From NCBI RefSeq assembly GCF_001672755.1, contig NZ_LZKI01000073.1:62001-126000 (forward strand): DNA of 64,000 nucleotides. The letters are read 5' to 3'. The stretch is from Mycobacterium colombiense. GTDB lineage: Bacteria; Actinomycetota; Actinomycetes; Mycobacteriales; Mycobacteriaceae. A program made the position numbers and the translations under genes. Positions within the stretch are counted from its first letter, which is position 1, and every line of letters begins with the position of its first letter. Shown piece after piece: positions 43,725 through 51,861 of the stretch. Below the pieces are notes generated by a model. The model saw nothing but the letters and a program-made list of their open reading frames with translations, made no database searches and was not told the origin of the DNA.

Positions 43725-44600
43725 TCACCCCGCGTCGACGTGCCGGGAAAGGAAGTCCAGCACAGCGCCGGCGAAGACGTCATTGCGGTCGCCGGCCACC
43801 ATGTGTCCGGCGCCCCGGACATCGGTGAATTCGACCTGCGGGAAACGCGCGAGGAATTCCTCGGCGCGCTCCTGGCTGACCAGGTCGCTCATTTGGCCGC
43901 GGACCAGCAGGATGGGCACACCGCCGCGCAGGATCGCCTCGACTGCGGCGTGCATCCGGTCGGGGTCGGTGACCTCAAAAGGAGGGAAAGCCGCAGTGCC
44001 GCTGATGAATTGCGGATCCCAATGCCAGTACCAGCGATCACCGCGGCGACGCAGGTTGGTGGTCAGGCCTTCCAGGTCGGTCGGTCGCGGCCGGTGCGGG
44101 TTGTATTCGGCGATCGCGTCGGCGACCTCGTCGAGTGAGCCGAAACCCGACTCCACCCGGTCGGACATGAAGGCATGGATCCGGTTCGCCCCCGACTGGT
44201 CCATGTTCGGCACGATGTCCACCAACACGACCGCACTGGCGATGCCCGGGGACAGCTCCCCGGCGAGCAGCATGGACGTGAAGCCACCCAGCGAGGCACC
44301 GACCAGCACCGGTTGCGGGGGCAGCGTGCGCAACACCTCTTGGACGTCGGCGGCGAAACTGACGACGCGGTAATCGCCGTCGTCCGACCAGTCCGATTCG
44401 CCGTGCCCGCGCAGGTCCACGGTGACGGCCTGCCAGCCACGGGTGGCGACCGCGGCCGCCGCCTTGCCCCAGGACCGACGGGTCTGGCCGCCGCCGTGCA
44501 AGAACACCACGGCGCGCGCCCGTGGGTCCCCGAGGCGGTCAGCGACGATCTGCACCCCACCGGGGCCCTGGATCGTGAACGGTTCGGCTGCCGTCGGCAT
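43725..44600 (-). CDS. Alpha/beta hydrolase
   Basis: A 291-residue hydrolase. The oxyanion region is FLHGGGQTRRSW, the nucleophile is in VGASLGGFTS, a probable acid is in RGQMSDLV and the catalytic histidine is in GAGHMVAGD. Layout and length match haloperoxidase/epoxide-hydrolase-like esterases; no signal peptide. It is divergent from the amidase gene across 119 bp. Substrate unknown. Confidence 0.9.
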   Translation of the reverse strand: MPTAAEPFTIQGPGGVQIVADRLGDPRARAVVFLHGGGQTRRSWGKAAAAVATRGWQAVTVDLRGHGESDWSDDGDYRVVSFAADVQEVLRTLPPQPVLVGASLGGFTSMLLAGELSPGIASAVVLVDIVPNMDQSGANRIHAFMSDRVESGFGSLDEVADAIAEYNPHRPRPTDLEGLTTNLRRRGDRWYWHWDPQFISGTAAFPPFEVTDPDRMHAAVEAILRGGVPILLVRGQMSDLVSQERAEEFLARFPQVEFTDVRGAGHMVAGDRNDVFAGAVLDFLSRHVDAG

Positions 44601-44719
44601 CAGGTGATACTAAGGCGCTCCCACGAGAAGCTCGCGTTGGCTTAACGTCAACGGCATGCGGCGGCGTCAATTAAGAGGACGCCGGGCAGGCGCACCCGGA
44701 CCGGAGCCAAGGAGAACGC

Positions 44720-46213
44720 ATGCATCTTGACGAGTACATGTCGCTGGATGCGACCGCCCTGGCCGAGCTGGTCGAGCGCAAGCAGGTCACCCCGGCCGAG
44801 CTGCTCGCCCTGGCGCGGCAACGAGCGGACGCGGTGAATCCGCGGCTGAACGCGATCGTCTGCCGCCTGGACGACGTCGCCGACCGCCAGACCGCCGACC
44901 CGAATTTGAGTGGGCCGTTCGCCGGTGTGCCGTTCCTGCTCAAGGACCTCGGCCAGGAATACCGCGGCTTTGCGACGTCGTGCGGGTCCCGCTCGCTGGC
45001 CCACGACGTGGCCGACCGGCACGCGCTGGTCACCCAGCGGTTCCTGGACGCAGGGCTGGTGATCTTCGGGAAGACCAACACCCCGGAGTTCGGGGCCAAG
45101 GGTGTGACGGAACCCGACTACTGGGGCCCGGCCCGCAACCCGTGGAACACCGGGCACACACCCGGCGGCTCGTCCGGCGGATCGGGGGCGGCCGTCGCGG
45201 CGGGCATCGTTCCCGCCGCCGGCGCCAACGACGGTGGCGGCTCGATCCGCATCCCCGCCGCGTGCAACGGGCTGGTCGGCCTCAAGCCCAGCCGGGGTCT
45301 GGCGCCCTACGGCCCACAGACCGGTGAACTGATGCTGGGCATGGCGACCCAGGGCGTGGTGTCGCGCACCGTGCGAGACAGTGCGGGGCTGCTCGACGCG
45401 ATCGTCGGACCCCACCCTGGTGTCGCCTATCGGGTTGCGCTGCCCGACAAGCCCTTTGTCGAACAGATCAAAGACAGCCCGGGCACCCTGAGGATCGGCT
45501 ACTCGGCACGCTCGGCCATCAACGCGCGGCCGGACCGCGAAGCCGTCGCCGCGGTCGAAAAGGCCGCGGCGCTCCTTCGCGAATTGGGCCATCAGGTCGA
45601 TGAGGTTGCGCCGCCCTACGACGACGCCGCGCTGGGCCGCGATTTTCTGACCATCTGGTTCGCTCAGCTGCACCAGCAAGTCGCCGATATCAAACAGCGA
45701 ACCGGCGCGCGCGACAACGACTTTGAGGCCGATACCCTGGCCATCGCCGAACTCGGCCGGTCCAGCGGCGTGCTACCCGTCATGTCCGCGCTGGAAAACC
45801 GGAATGACTACATCCAATCCCTGGCCGCGTTCCACGGCAGCTACGACTTTTTCTTGACGCCGACGCTGGCCGCCCCTCCCCTCACGGTCGGTGCCACGAC
45901 AACGTCGACCGTGCTGCAGCGGGTGGCCCGGCTGGTCAGCAGGGTTCGGGCCGGAAAACTGATGGGACTCAGCGGAATCCTCGATGACCTCATCCAGGAG
46001 AGTTTGGGCTGGGTGCCTTACACGCAGCTCGCCAACCTCACCGGCCGTCCGGCGATCAACGTGCCGCTGCACTGGACGGATGCCGGGCTTCCACTGGGTG
46101 TGCAATTCGTCGGGAAGCCAGGCGCAGACGGCGATCTGCTGCGGCTGGCCGCGCAGCTCGAGGAGGCGCGCCCGTGGGCCGGCCGCCATCCGGCTCCCGT
46201 GACGCCGAATTAG
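44720..46213 (+). CDS. Amidase signature-family enzyme
   Basis: A 497-residue amidase. The Ser-cisSer-Lys triad is present: Lys in FLLKDLGQ (about 76), the signature region [14 protein letters not shown] with the cis-serine, and the nucleophile Ser in [26 protein letters not shown] before ATG 44,720 is a good ribosome binding site. Related mycobacterial AmiA/B/C/D-type enzymes hydrolyse small aliphatic or aryl amides; the substrate here is not evident. Confidence 0.93.
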   Translation: MHLDEYMSLDATALAELVERKQVTPAELLALARQRADAVNPRLNAIVCRLDDVADRQTADPNLSGPFAGVPFLLKDLGQEYRGFATSCGSRSLAHDVADRHALVTQRFLDAGLVIFGKTNTPEFGAKGVTEPDYWGPARNPWNTGHTPGGSSGGSGAAVAAGIVPAAGANDGGGSIRIPAACNGLVGLKPSRGLAPYGPQTGELMLGMATQGVVSRTVRDSAGLLDAIVGPHPGVAYRVALPDKPFVEQIKDSPGTLRIGYSARSAINARPDREAVAAVEKAAALLRELGHQVDEVAPPYDDAALGRDFLTIWFAQLHQQVADIKQRTGARDNDFEADTLAIAELGRSSGVLPVMSALENRNDYIQSLAAFHGSYDFFLTPTLAAPPLTVGATTTSTVLQRVARLVSRVRAGKLMGLSGILDDLIQESLGWVPYTQLANLTGRPAINVPLHWTDAGLPLGVQFVGKPGADGDLLRLAAQLEEARPWAGRHPAPVTPN

Positions 46214-46230
46214 CCTGTCGCTGAATGGCT

Positions 46231-46410
46231 TTACTCGGCGGGCCCGGTTCCTTCACCCCCACTCGGCCCCCCTCGCCACAGGCTGGCGAAACGCCGGGCG
46301 ATGTCACCGAGGCGACCGCCCGCGTGCTGCGAAGCCTTGATGCGGCCAAGAGTTTCCCGTCCCTCGTTCGCGTAGTCCTTGACGGATTCGTCGCCTTCTT
46401 CGGCGCGCAT
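46231..46410 (-). CDS. Small hydrophilic protein, 59 residues
   Basis: A short frame MRAEEGDESVKDYANEGRE... ending GGEGTGPAE, preceded by TTGGAGAGCAGAC, a good ribosome binding site. It is acidic and probably helical, with composition typical of small stress-type proteins. It overlaps the 3' part of the repeat-containing frame at 46,304-46,621 in a different frame; one base change would fuse the two. No family recognised. Confidence 0.5.
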   Translation of the reverse strand: MRAEEGDESVKDYANEGRETLGRIKASQHAGGRLGDIARRFASLWRGGPSGGEGTGPAE

Positions 46411-46621
46411 GTCTGCTCTCCAATCGTGATCGTTGTTCCGGCGCCTGGTGCTCGGGCGGTTCCGAGGGTGTCAGGCGCTCGGGTGGTTCTGCCGGCGTGA
46501 GCCGCTCGGGCGGCTCCGTCGGCGTGAGCCGCTCCGGCGTCTCGCCGGGAGAGCCCGGTTGCGTGGGCTCCGAATTCTCCGGTCGCTCCGCCGAAAACGG
46601 CCTGAGGCGTGTGTCGATCAT
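46304..46621 (-). CDS. Possible small protein with ERLTPxEPP repeats
   Basis: A 105-residue frame beginning at ATG 46,621 with AGAGGA six bases upstream. Residues about 28-56 contain three 9-residue repeats, ERLTP(T/A/S)EPP, from a 27-bp tandem DNA repeat. The C-terminal third is Arg-rich and overlaps the 59-residue frame, which makes it doubtful. The true gene may be the repeat part joined by a frameshift to the downstream small frame. Confidence 0.35.
   Translation of the reverse strand: MIDTRLRPFSAERPENSEPTQPGSPGETPERLTPTEPPERLTPAEPPERLTPSEPPEHQAPEQRSRLESRHARRRRRRIRQGLRERGTGNSWPHQGFAARGRSPR
46476..46529. repeat. 27-bp tandem repeat, two units
   Basis: Two consecutive units beginning CGCTCGGG and ending GGCGTGAGC, with a third diverged unit after them. 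They encode the ERLTPxEPP repeats on the minus strand. Confidence 0.75.
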
Positions 46622-46715
46622 GCTCAGTCCTCTGCTCGGCTCCATGGCCGCGTACCCGTCGTACCCGGGCAGCCAAACGCCCGCGCCGGCACCAGAGCCT
46701 CCGCGACGGCGATCC

Positions 46716-47867
46716 TTAGCGGCGCGTGGAGTCCTTGTGCGCCTTGATCGGCGCGGTGCTGGGCGGCAGCTTGAGCAGGTTGCCGCGCAGGCTGCCCCGC
46801 GCGGTGCGGACCGTCACCAGCAGCCAGGTGAACAGCAGGCCCGCATAGGCGATGGCCGCCGCCACCCTGAACGCGGGCAGGTGGGTGTGACCGGCCAGCT
46901 GCGAGGTCCCGGTGACGAAGGTTCCGACCGGGAAGGTCAAGCTCCACCACGTCAGCGCGAACGGCATTCCACGGCGCAGCGTGCGCGCCGTCAACGCGGT
47001 CGCGAGCGCGATCCACAACACCGCGAAACCCCACACCGGTACGCCGTAGAGGATCGCGAACGCATTGAGGTCCTCGGCCAGCTCGGGGTCGACGCCCAAT
47101 GCCGCGTTGGCTCCCAAAAGTCCTGCGGCCGTGATGGATTGGCCGAGTGGACCCAACACGATCCACAACGTCGGCACCCGCGCGGAGCCCGAGGTGCCGT
47201 ACAGGGTCAGGCGGCTCCAGATCATCGCGATGATGTTCAGCGAGGCCAGCAACGACAAACCGAACATCGCATAGCAGCCGTACAGCATGGTCGTGCGCCC
47301 GCTGCCCGCCGCCATATGAGGGAGCAGCAGTGCCCCCGTCGCAGCGGTCACCATGGGCGGAACGACCGGCATCAACCAGCCACCGAAGGCCGCGTCGGGC
47401 TCGACGTCGTGCTGGGTGAACATCAGGAACGGAATGCTGACGGCGGTGAACAACCCGCCCAGCGTGCCGGCGGCCCACAGCACCCAGTCCAGATCGACGG
47501 CGATGCGCTCACCGAGCAGGTCCCTGCCGACCAGCACGGCTCCCGCGCCAACCGTCATCAGCGCCATGGGGGCCGCGCCGTAGAAGTGCGCCATCTGCGG
47601 ATTGCGGGCGTGGGTGCGCGCCACGGTCGGATGGCGCAGCCAATGGCCACCAACCACCGCGATCAGCGCCATCAGCAGCGCGGCCGCGATCACCCAGACC
47701 ACCAGCGCGAATGCCCGCAGTCCCGCGACGTGGACGGGCAGCGCGGCACCGGCCGTCGCGACGATCCCGGTGCCCATCACCGAGGCGAACCAGTTCGGTC
47801 CGATGTTGCCGAGTACCTCGACCCGGGTGTGTGCCGGGGACACGTCGTGCGGGTTCGCAATTGCCAC
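46716..47867 (-). CDS. TDT-family (TehA-like) transporter
   Basis: A 383-residue, ten-helix membrane protein with the family hallmark PNWFASVMGTGIVAT near the N terminus and repeated helix pairs to the end; the C-terminal KAHKDSTRR is cytosolic. Related proteins export C4-dicarboxylates, sulphite or conduct anions. It is a distant paralogue of the exporter at 6,891. The small frames at 46,231-46,621 follow on the same strand and may be co-transcribed. Confidence 0.88.
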   Translation of the reverse strand: MAIANPHDVSPAHTRVEVLGNIGPNWFASVMGTGIVATAGAALPVHVAGLRAFALVVWVIAAALLMALIAVVGGHWLRHPTVARTHARNPQMAHFYGAAPMALMTVGAGAVLVGRDLLGERIAVDLDWVLWAAGTLGGLFTAVSIPFLMFTQHDVEPDAAFGGWLMPVVPPMVTAATGALLLPHMAAGSGRTTMLYGCYAMFGLSLLASLNIIAMIWSRLTLYGTSGSARVPTLWIVLGPLGQSITAAGLLGANAALGVDPELAEDLNAFAILYGVPVWGFAVLWIALATALTARTLRRGMPFALTWWSLTFPVGTFVTGTSQLAGHTHLPAFRVAAAIAYAGLLFTWLLVTVRTARGSLRGNLLKLPPSTAPIKAHKDSTRR

Positions 47868-47916
47868 AGGTGAAGAACCTACTGCGCCGCGCGCTGAAGC
47901 CGCCGGATCTGCCGCT

Positions 47917-47922
47917 TACACT
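47917..47922 (+). promoter_or_regulatory. -10 box of a predicted leaderless promoter
   Basis: TACACT is followed by six bases and GTG 47,929, which helps to choose that start for the small membrane protein. Confidence 0.45.
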
Positions 47923-47928
47923 CCATCC

Positions 47929-48201
47929 GTGGTTAATTCGGCCCAGCCGAGGTCGACGGTGAACAAGGTCCCGCTGATCGTCGGCGTTGCCATCGTCGTG
48001 CTGCTTGCCGTCCTCGCGGCACCCATCAAGCAACGATGCGGTGCGCCGGGATTCTCCTGCGCGTCGGCGATGGATAACGACGGCAACATCCACTTCTATT
48101 ACGAGGTCGAACCCGTCGGGGTCTATCTCGCCGAAATCGCCACCGGCACCAACATCTCGCTCTTTTACAGCTCCGGTGAGGATCTGGTCAAAGCCCGCTA
48201 G
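47929..48201 (+). CDS. Small single-pass membrane protein
   Basis: A 90-residue protein. A short basic start (QPRSTVNK) precedes one helix (VPLIVGVAIVVLLAVLAAPI), then an extracytoplasmic part with two cysteines (RCGAPGFSC) and a hydrophilic region (NIHFYYEVEPVGVYL). Open frame upstream of 47,929 lies antisense to the TDT gene. Function unknown; it diverges from the transporter by 61 bp. Confidence 0.75.
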   Translation: MVNSAQPRSTVNKVPLIVGVAIVVLLAVLAAPIKQRCGAPGFSCASAMDNDGNIHFYYEVEPVGVYLAEIATGTNISLFYSSGEDLVKAR

Positions 48202-48461
48202 CCGACGGTGGCGGTTTGCTGGCCCGGTCGGCGGGGCATCGGTCCACCGGGCGGTATCCGCTGGATAACAAGTTCGGCTCGATCCGGGCTCCGAGGTGGC
48301 CGGCCCGAGACCTCCCGGAGACCATCGCGGTCGCGGCCGGGCAGAAGACGCAGGTAGAGCGGGTACGACGGGCGCGAATCACGCCCGGTCGGCCCCACCA
48401 ACGCGCCCGCGCCCACCCTGTGACGGGTGCTCTCGATTGGGGGCTTCATAGCAAGCTAACG

Positions 48462-48467
48462 CATACT
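48462..48467 (+). promoter_or_regulatory. -10 box for the LCP gene leader
   Basis: CATACT stands seven bases before an ATG at 48,475 that opens a 24-codon leader frame ending on the LCP start codon. Confidence 0.4.
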
Positions 48468-48474
48468 TGTGACC

Positions 48475-48549
48475 ATGCTTGAAGCGACATCGCCGCGAAG
48501 CACCGTTGCGGTGCCTGGTGATGTGCTGGGCGTGGGCAGAGGTTTGTGA
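48475..48549 (+). CDS. Leaderless upstream reading frame of 24 codons, coupled to the LCP gene
   Basis: ATG 48,475 follows the -10-like CATACT at leaderless spacing and opens MLEATSPRSTVAVPGDVLGV..., which ends in a TGA overlapping the ATG of the LCP gene (TGATG). Ribosomes finishing the leader would be placed on the next start. The peptide has no obvious function; its role would be translational coupling or attenuation. Confidence 0.45.
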   Translation: MLEATSPRSTVAVPGDVLGVGRGL

Positions 48550-50117
48550 TGGCCCGCTCGGGCGGCGCCCATCGCCGTCATCGAGCCGTCCGTCAACCCT
48601 CCCGTATACGCAAGGGGCTGACGCGCACCCTGGGCGCGCTCGTCTCCGTGGCGGCCGTCGGGCTCACCGGGGCGGGGTACTACGTGGCGCACGGCGCGCT
48701 GGGCGGCATCACCGTGTCGAACGCCCTGCAGCCCGACGATCCGCGGTCCAGCGGCGACAACATGAACATCCTGCTGATCGGGCTGGACTCCCGTAAGGAC
48801 CAGGACGGCAACGACCTGCCCAACTCGATCCTCAAGCACCTGCACGCCGGAGACTCCGACGACGGCGGCTACAACACCAACACGATGATCCTGGTGCACG
48901 TCAGCGCCGACAACAGGGTCGTGGCGTTCTCGATCCCCCGCGACGACTGGGTGCCGTTCACCGGGGTCCCGGGATACAACCACATCAAGATCAAAGAGGC
49001 ATACGGGCTGACCAAGCAGTATGTCGCCCAAAAGCTGGCCAACCAGGGCAACAGCACGCAGAAGGAACTCGAAACCAAGGGCCGCGAGGCCGGCCGGGCG
49101 GCGACGCTGCGCGCGGTGCGAAACCTGACCGGCGTCCCCATCGACTACTTCGCCGAGGTCAATCTGGCCGGCTTCTTCGACCTCGCGCAGACCCTCGGCG
49201 GCGTCGACGTCTGCCTGAATCACCCCGTCTACGACTCGTACTCCGGCGCCGACTTCCCAGCCGGCCGCCAACGCCTGGACGCGTCCGAGGCGCTGTCGTT
49301 CGTCCGGCAGCGGCACGGCCTGGACAACGGCGACCTGGACCGCACCCACCGGCAACAGGCGTTCATCTCGTCGGTCATGCAGGAGTTGCAGGCCTCGGGC
49401 ACCTTCACCAACATCGACAAGCTCAAGAACCTGATGGCGGTGGCGCGCAAAGACGTGGTGCTGTCGGCCGGCTGGAACGACGACATGATCCAACGGCTCG
49501 GCGGGCTGGCCGGCGGCAACGTCGAGTTCCGGACGCTGCCCGTGGTGCGCTACGACAACATCGACGGCCAGGACGTCAACATCGTCGACCCGGCGGCGAT
49601 CAGGTCCGAGGTGGCCGAGGCGATCGGCACCGACACCTCGACGACGACGACGCCGGCCACCACCGCCGTGAAACCCGACCCGTCGACGGTCGTCGACGTG
49701 GTCAACTCCGGCAGCATGAGCGGCCTGGCCAGCGAGGTGTCACGCGCGCTGAAAAAGAAGGGCTACACCCCCGGCCAGGTTCGCGACCGCGAATCCGGCG
49801 ACCCGACCACCACCACGGTGGAGTACGGGGCCGGTGCGCAGACCGACGCGCAGAACCTGGCCAACCTGGTCGGCGTGGACGCGCCCAAGCAGCCCAGTCC
49901 CACCATCGCGGCCGGACACATCCGGCTCACCGTGGACACGAATTTCTCGATGCCCACCCCCGACGAGACCCAGATGGACGACTCCACGAGCACCACCAGC
50001 TCCAGCACGACGTCGACCAAGGCCAAGAGCTACTACTACAACGGCACGACCACGACGTATCCGACGCCCGATCAGGGAAAGCCGATCGACGGCGGCGGCG
50101 TGCCCTGCGTCAACTAG
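48549..50117 (+). CDS. cpsA: LytR-CpsA-Psr (LCP) cell-wall ligase
   Basis: A 522-residue protein matching the Rv3484 type. The cytosolic N terminus is basic, with one membrane helix at about 28-50. The extracytoplasmic LCP domain (about 75-260) has DNMNILLIGLDSR, IPRDDWV, and the arginine-rich pyrophosphate-binding FVRQRHGLDNGDLDRTHRQQ. A LytR_C domain follows (about 370-465, VDVVNSGSMSG), then a Ser/Thr-rich tail. LCP enzymes transfer arabinogalactan to peptidoglycan. AGAGG six bases before ATG 48,549 supports this start over GTG 48,546. Confidence 0.93.
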   Translation: MARSGGAHRRHRAVRQPSRIRKGLTRTLGALVSVAAVGLTGAGYYVAHGALGGITVSNALQPDDPRSSGDNMNILLIGLDSRKDQDGNDLPNSILKHLHAGDSDDGGYNTNTMILVHVSADNRVVAFSIPRDDWVPFTGVPGYNHIKIKEAYGLTKQYVAQKLANQGNSTQKELETKGREAGRAATLRAVRNLTGVPIDYFAEVNLAGFFDLAQTLGGVDVCLNHPVYDSYSGADFPAGRQRLDASEALSFVRQRHGLDNGDLDRTHRQQAFISSVMQELQASGTFTNIDKLKNLMAVARKDVVLSAGWNDDMIQRLGGLAGGNVEFRTLPVVRYDNIDGQDVNIVDPAAIRSEVAEAIGTDTSTTTTPATTAVKPDPSTVVDVVNSGSMSGLASEVSRALKKKGYTPGQVRDRESGDPTTTTVEYGAGAQTDAQNLANLVGVDAPKQPSPTIAAGHIRLTVDTNFSMPTPDETQMDDSTSTTSSSTTSTKAKSYYYNGTTTTYPTPDQGKPIDGGGVPCVN

Positions 50118-50124
50118 CCACGCT

Positions 50125-50916
50125 CTAGGCGTGCGTGCCGCCGTCCATCCGAATCTCGGTGCCCGTGATCCAGGCGCCGTCATCCGAGACCAGCATGGCG
50201 ATCACACCGGCCACCGCTTCTGGTCCGGCCATGCCCGCGCCGCTGGATTCCGTCGTGGTCGGCAGGATGGGCATCAGCCGGGGAAACAGCGACCAGTCGG
50301 CGTCCTTCGGGATGTATCCGCCGGTGGCATCGGTGATGCCGGACTTGATGCTGCCCGGGGCGACGCACGCCGCGCGCAGCCCGTCCTTGGCGTATTCCAG
50401 CGCCAGTGAATGAGTGAAAGCCTGAATGCCGCCCTTGCTCGCGGCGTAGGCGGCCATGTACGGGTGGGCGAACGACGCCGAGGTGGAGCTGAAGTTCACG
50501 ATCGCGCTGCTGGGATTTGCCAGCAGGGACGGAAGCGCTTCCCGCACTACCAGGAAGGTTCCGGTCAGGTTGACGGCGATGATCCGATTCCACTGCTCGA
50601 GGGTGGTCTCGTGGGTGTGCCAGGCGCGCAGGATGCCCGCCGCATTCACCAGTGAATCCAGACCGCCCAGCTTCTCTACGGCCGAGCCCACGCCGTCGAT
50701 CACCGAATCCTCGTTGCCGACGTCCATCGGCATCGTGGTGAGACGGTCGGCGGTGCCGGCCTGCACGGCATGGCCTTGCGTGCCGCTCAGGCCGTCCGTC
50801 GAGACGTCGGCCGCCACCACGCCGGCGCCCTCGCTCAACAGCCGCAATGCGGTGGCCTGACCGATCCCCGACGCGGCACCGGTGACCAGGATCCGTTTGC
50901 CCTCAAGCCTTTTCAT
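50125..50916 (-). CDS. Short-chain dehydrogenase/reductase (Rv3485c-type)
   Basis: A 263-residue classical SDR with TGAASGIGQAT, NAAGILR, catalytic Ser in NFSSTSAS and Tyr-x-x-x-Lys in YAASKGG. It lies 13 bp after the second SDR on the same strand and ends seven bases from the convergent LCP gene. A KstR-type box upstream of the pair suggests sterol-linked control. Substrate unknown. Confidence 0.92.
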   Translation of the reverse strand: MKRLEGKRILVTGAASGIGQATALRLLSEGAGVVAADVSTDGLSGTQGHAVQAGTADRLTTMPMDVGNEDSVIDGVGSAVEKLGGLDSLVNAAGILRAWHTHETTLEQWNRIIAVNLTGTFLVVREALPSLLANPSSAIVNFSSTSASFAHPYMAAYAASKGGIQAFTHSLALEYAKDGLRAACVAPGSIKSGITDATGGYIPKDADWSLFPRLMPILPTTTESSGAGMAGPEAVAGVIAMLVSDDGAWITGTEIRMDGGTHA

Positions 50917-50929
50917 CTGATACTCCCGG

Positions 50930-51760
50930 CTAGACCACTCCGCGTAGCGCGTCGGCGCCGAAGGCCGGTTCCAGCATCGCCGAGAAATCCGGGCCGCGAC
51001 GCAACAGCACCCCGCCGTCGACGTTGATGATCTGCCCGGTCACGTAGCTGGAAGCATCGCTCAGCAGAAACATCGCCACGTTCGCGACGTCCTCGACCTC
51101 ACCCGGCCGAGGCAGCGGCGTGATGGCGCGGTAGTCCGCGCTCAGCTCGGGCGAATCGAGGATGGGGGCCACCAGCTCGGTGCGGATCAGGCCGGGGCGA
51201 ATGCTGTTGACCCGCACCCATGACGCTCCGAGTTCGTCGGCGGCCAACTGCATCAAGTGATCCAGCGCCGATTTACCGACGCCGTAGGCGCCGAACCAGC
51301 GGTGGGTGTTGCTGGCCGCGATCGACGAGATGCCGACGAACGATCCGCCGCCACCGCGCACCATCTCGCGCGCGGAGTGCTTGAGCACATACATGGTTCC
51401 GTTGACATTGAGGTCGATGGTCCGTCGCCACAACTCCGAGTCGATCTGGGTGATCGGCCCGATGGTCTCCGATCCGCCCGCGCAGTGCACCACGCCGTGC
51501 AGCCGGCCATGCCAGGCCGTCACGGCGTCGACGGCGCGCGCCGCCTCCTCTTCATTGGTGATGTCGGCGGGCTCGTAACGAATGGAGCCGTCGCCGGGGA
51601 GGGCTTCGATCTCCTTGACGGCGTCCGCGAGCCGATCGGCGTTACGGCCGACGATCATGACGGAGGCGCCGGCGGCGACCAGCCCGGCGGCCACGCCCTT
51701 GCCGATCCCGCTGCCGCCGCCGGTGATCAGATAGGTCCGGTCTTCGAACGAAAGCTGCAC
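50930..51760 (-). CDS. Short-chain dehydrogenase/reductase (enoyl-CoA reductase/FabG-like)
   Basis: A 276-residue SDR with TGGGSGIGKGV, HCAGGSETIGP, and YGVGKSALDHL. The motif arrangement resembles mycobacterial SDRs of lipid and steroid oxidation. The GTG at 51,760 with AAAGGG seven bases upstream is a better start than the TTG at 51,775. It is the first gene of a two-SDR operon with a predicted KstR site 18 bp before the start. Confidence 0.9.
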   Translation of the reverse strand: MQLSFEDRTYLITGGGSGIGKGVAAGLVAAGASVMIVGRNADRLADAVKEIEALPGDGSIRYEPADITNEEEAARAVDAVTAWHGRLHGVVHCAGGSETIGPITQIDSELWRRTIDLNVNGTMYVLKHSAREMVRGGGGSFVGISSIAASNTHRWFGAYGVGKSALDHLMQLAADELGASWVRVNSIRPGLIRTELVAPILDSPELSADYRAITPLPRPGEVEDVANVAMFLLSDASSYVTGQIINVDGGVLLRRGPDFSAMLEPAFGADALRGVV

Positions 51761-51777
51761 GCGAGGCCCTTTCAAAC

Positions 51778-51791
51778 TGGAACAAGTTCTA
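51778..51791 (-). promoter_or_regulatory. Predicted KstR operator
   Basis: TGGAACAAGTTCTA fits the KstR consensus TNNAACNNGTTNNA and is a perfect GAAC-N2-GTTC palindrome at its core. It lies just upstream of the two-SDR operon. KstR is the TetR-family repressor of cholesterol catabolism, including the mce4 operon at the end of this window. Confidence 0.55.
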
Positions 51792-51861
51792 GCTATAGAA
51801 GCATGTCCCCTCGGGGTGAATATCGCTACCCCCGGTCTCGTTAGGCCCCCGCTGCGCGGCG

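Noticed and set aside
50119..50133. Terminator between the LCP and SDR genes (CACGC-TCTAG-GCGTG)
   Set aside because: The stem is only five base pairs, has no T-run and overlaps SDR codons. Too weak to call.
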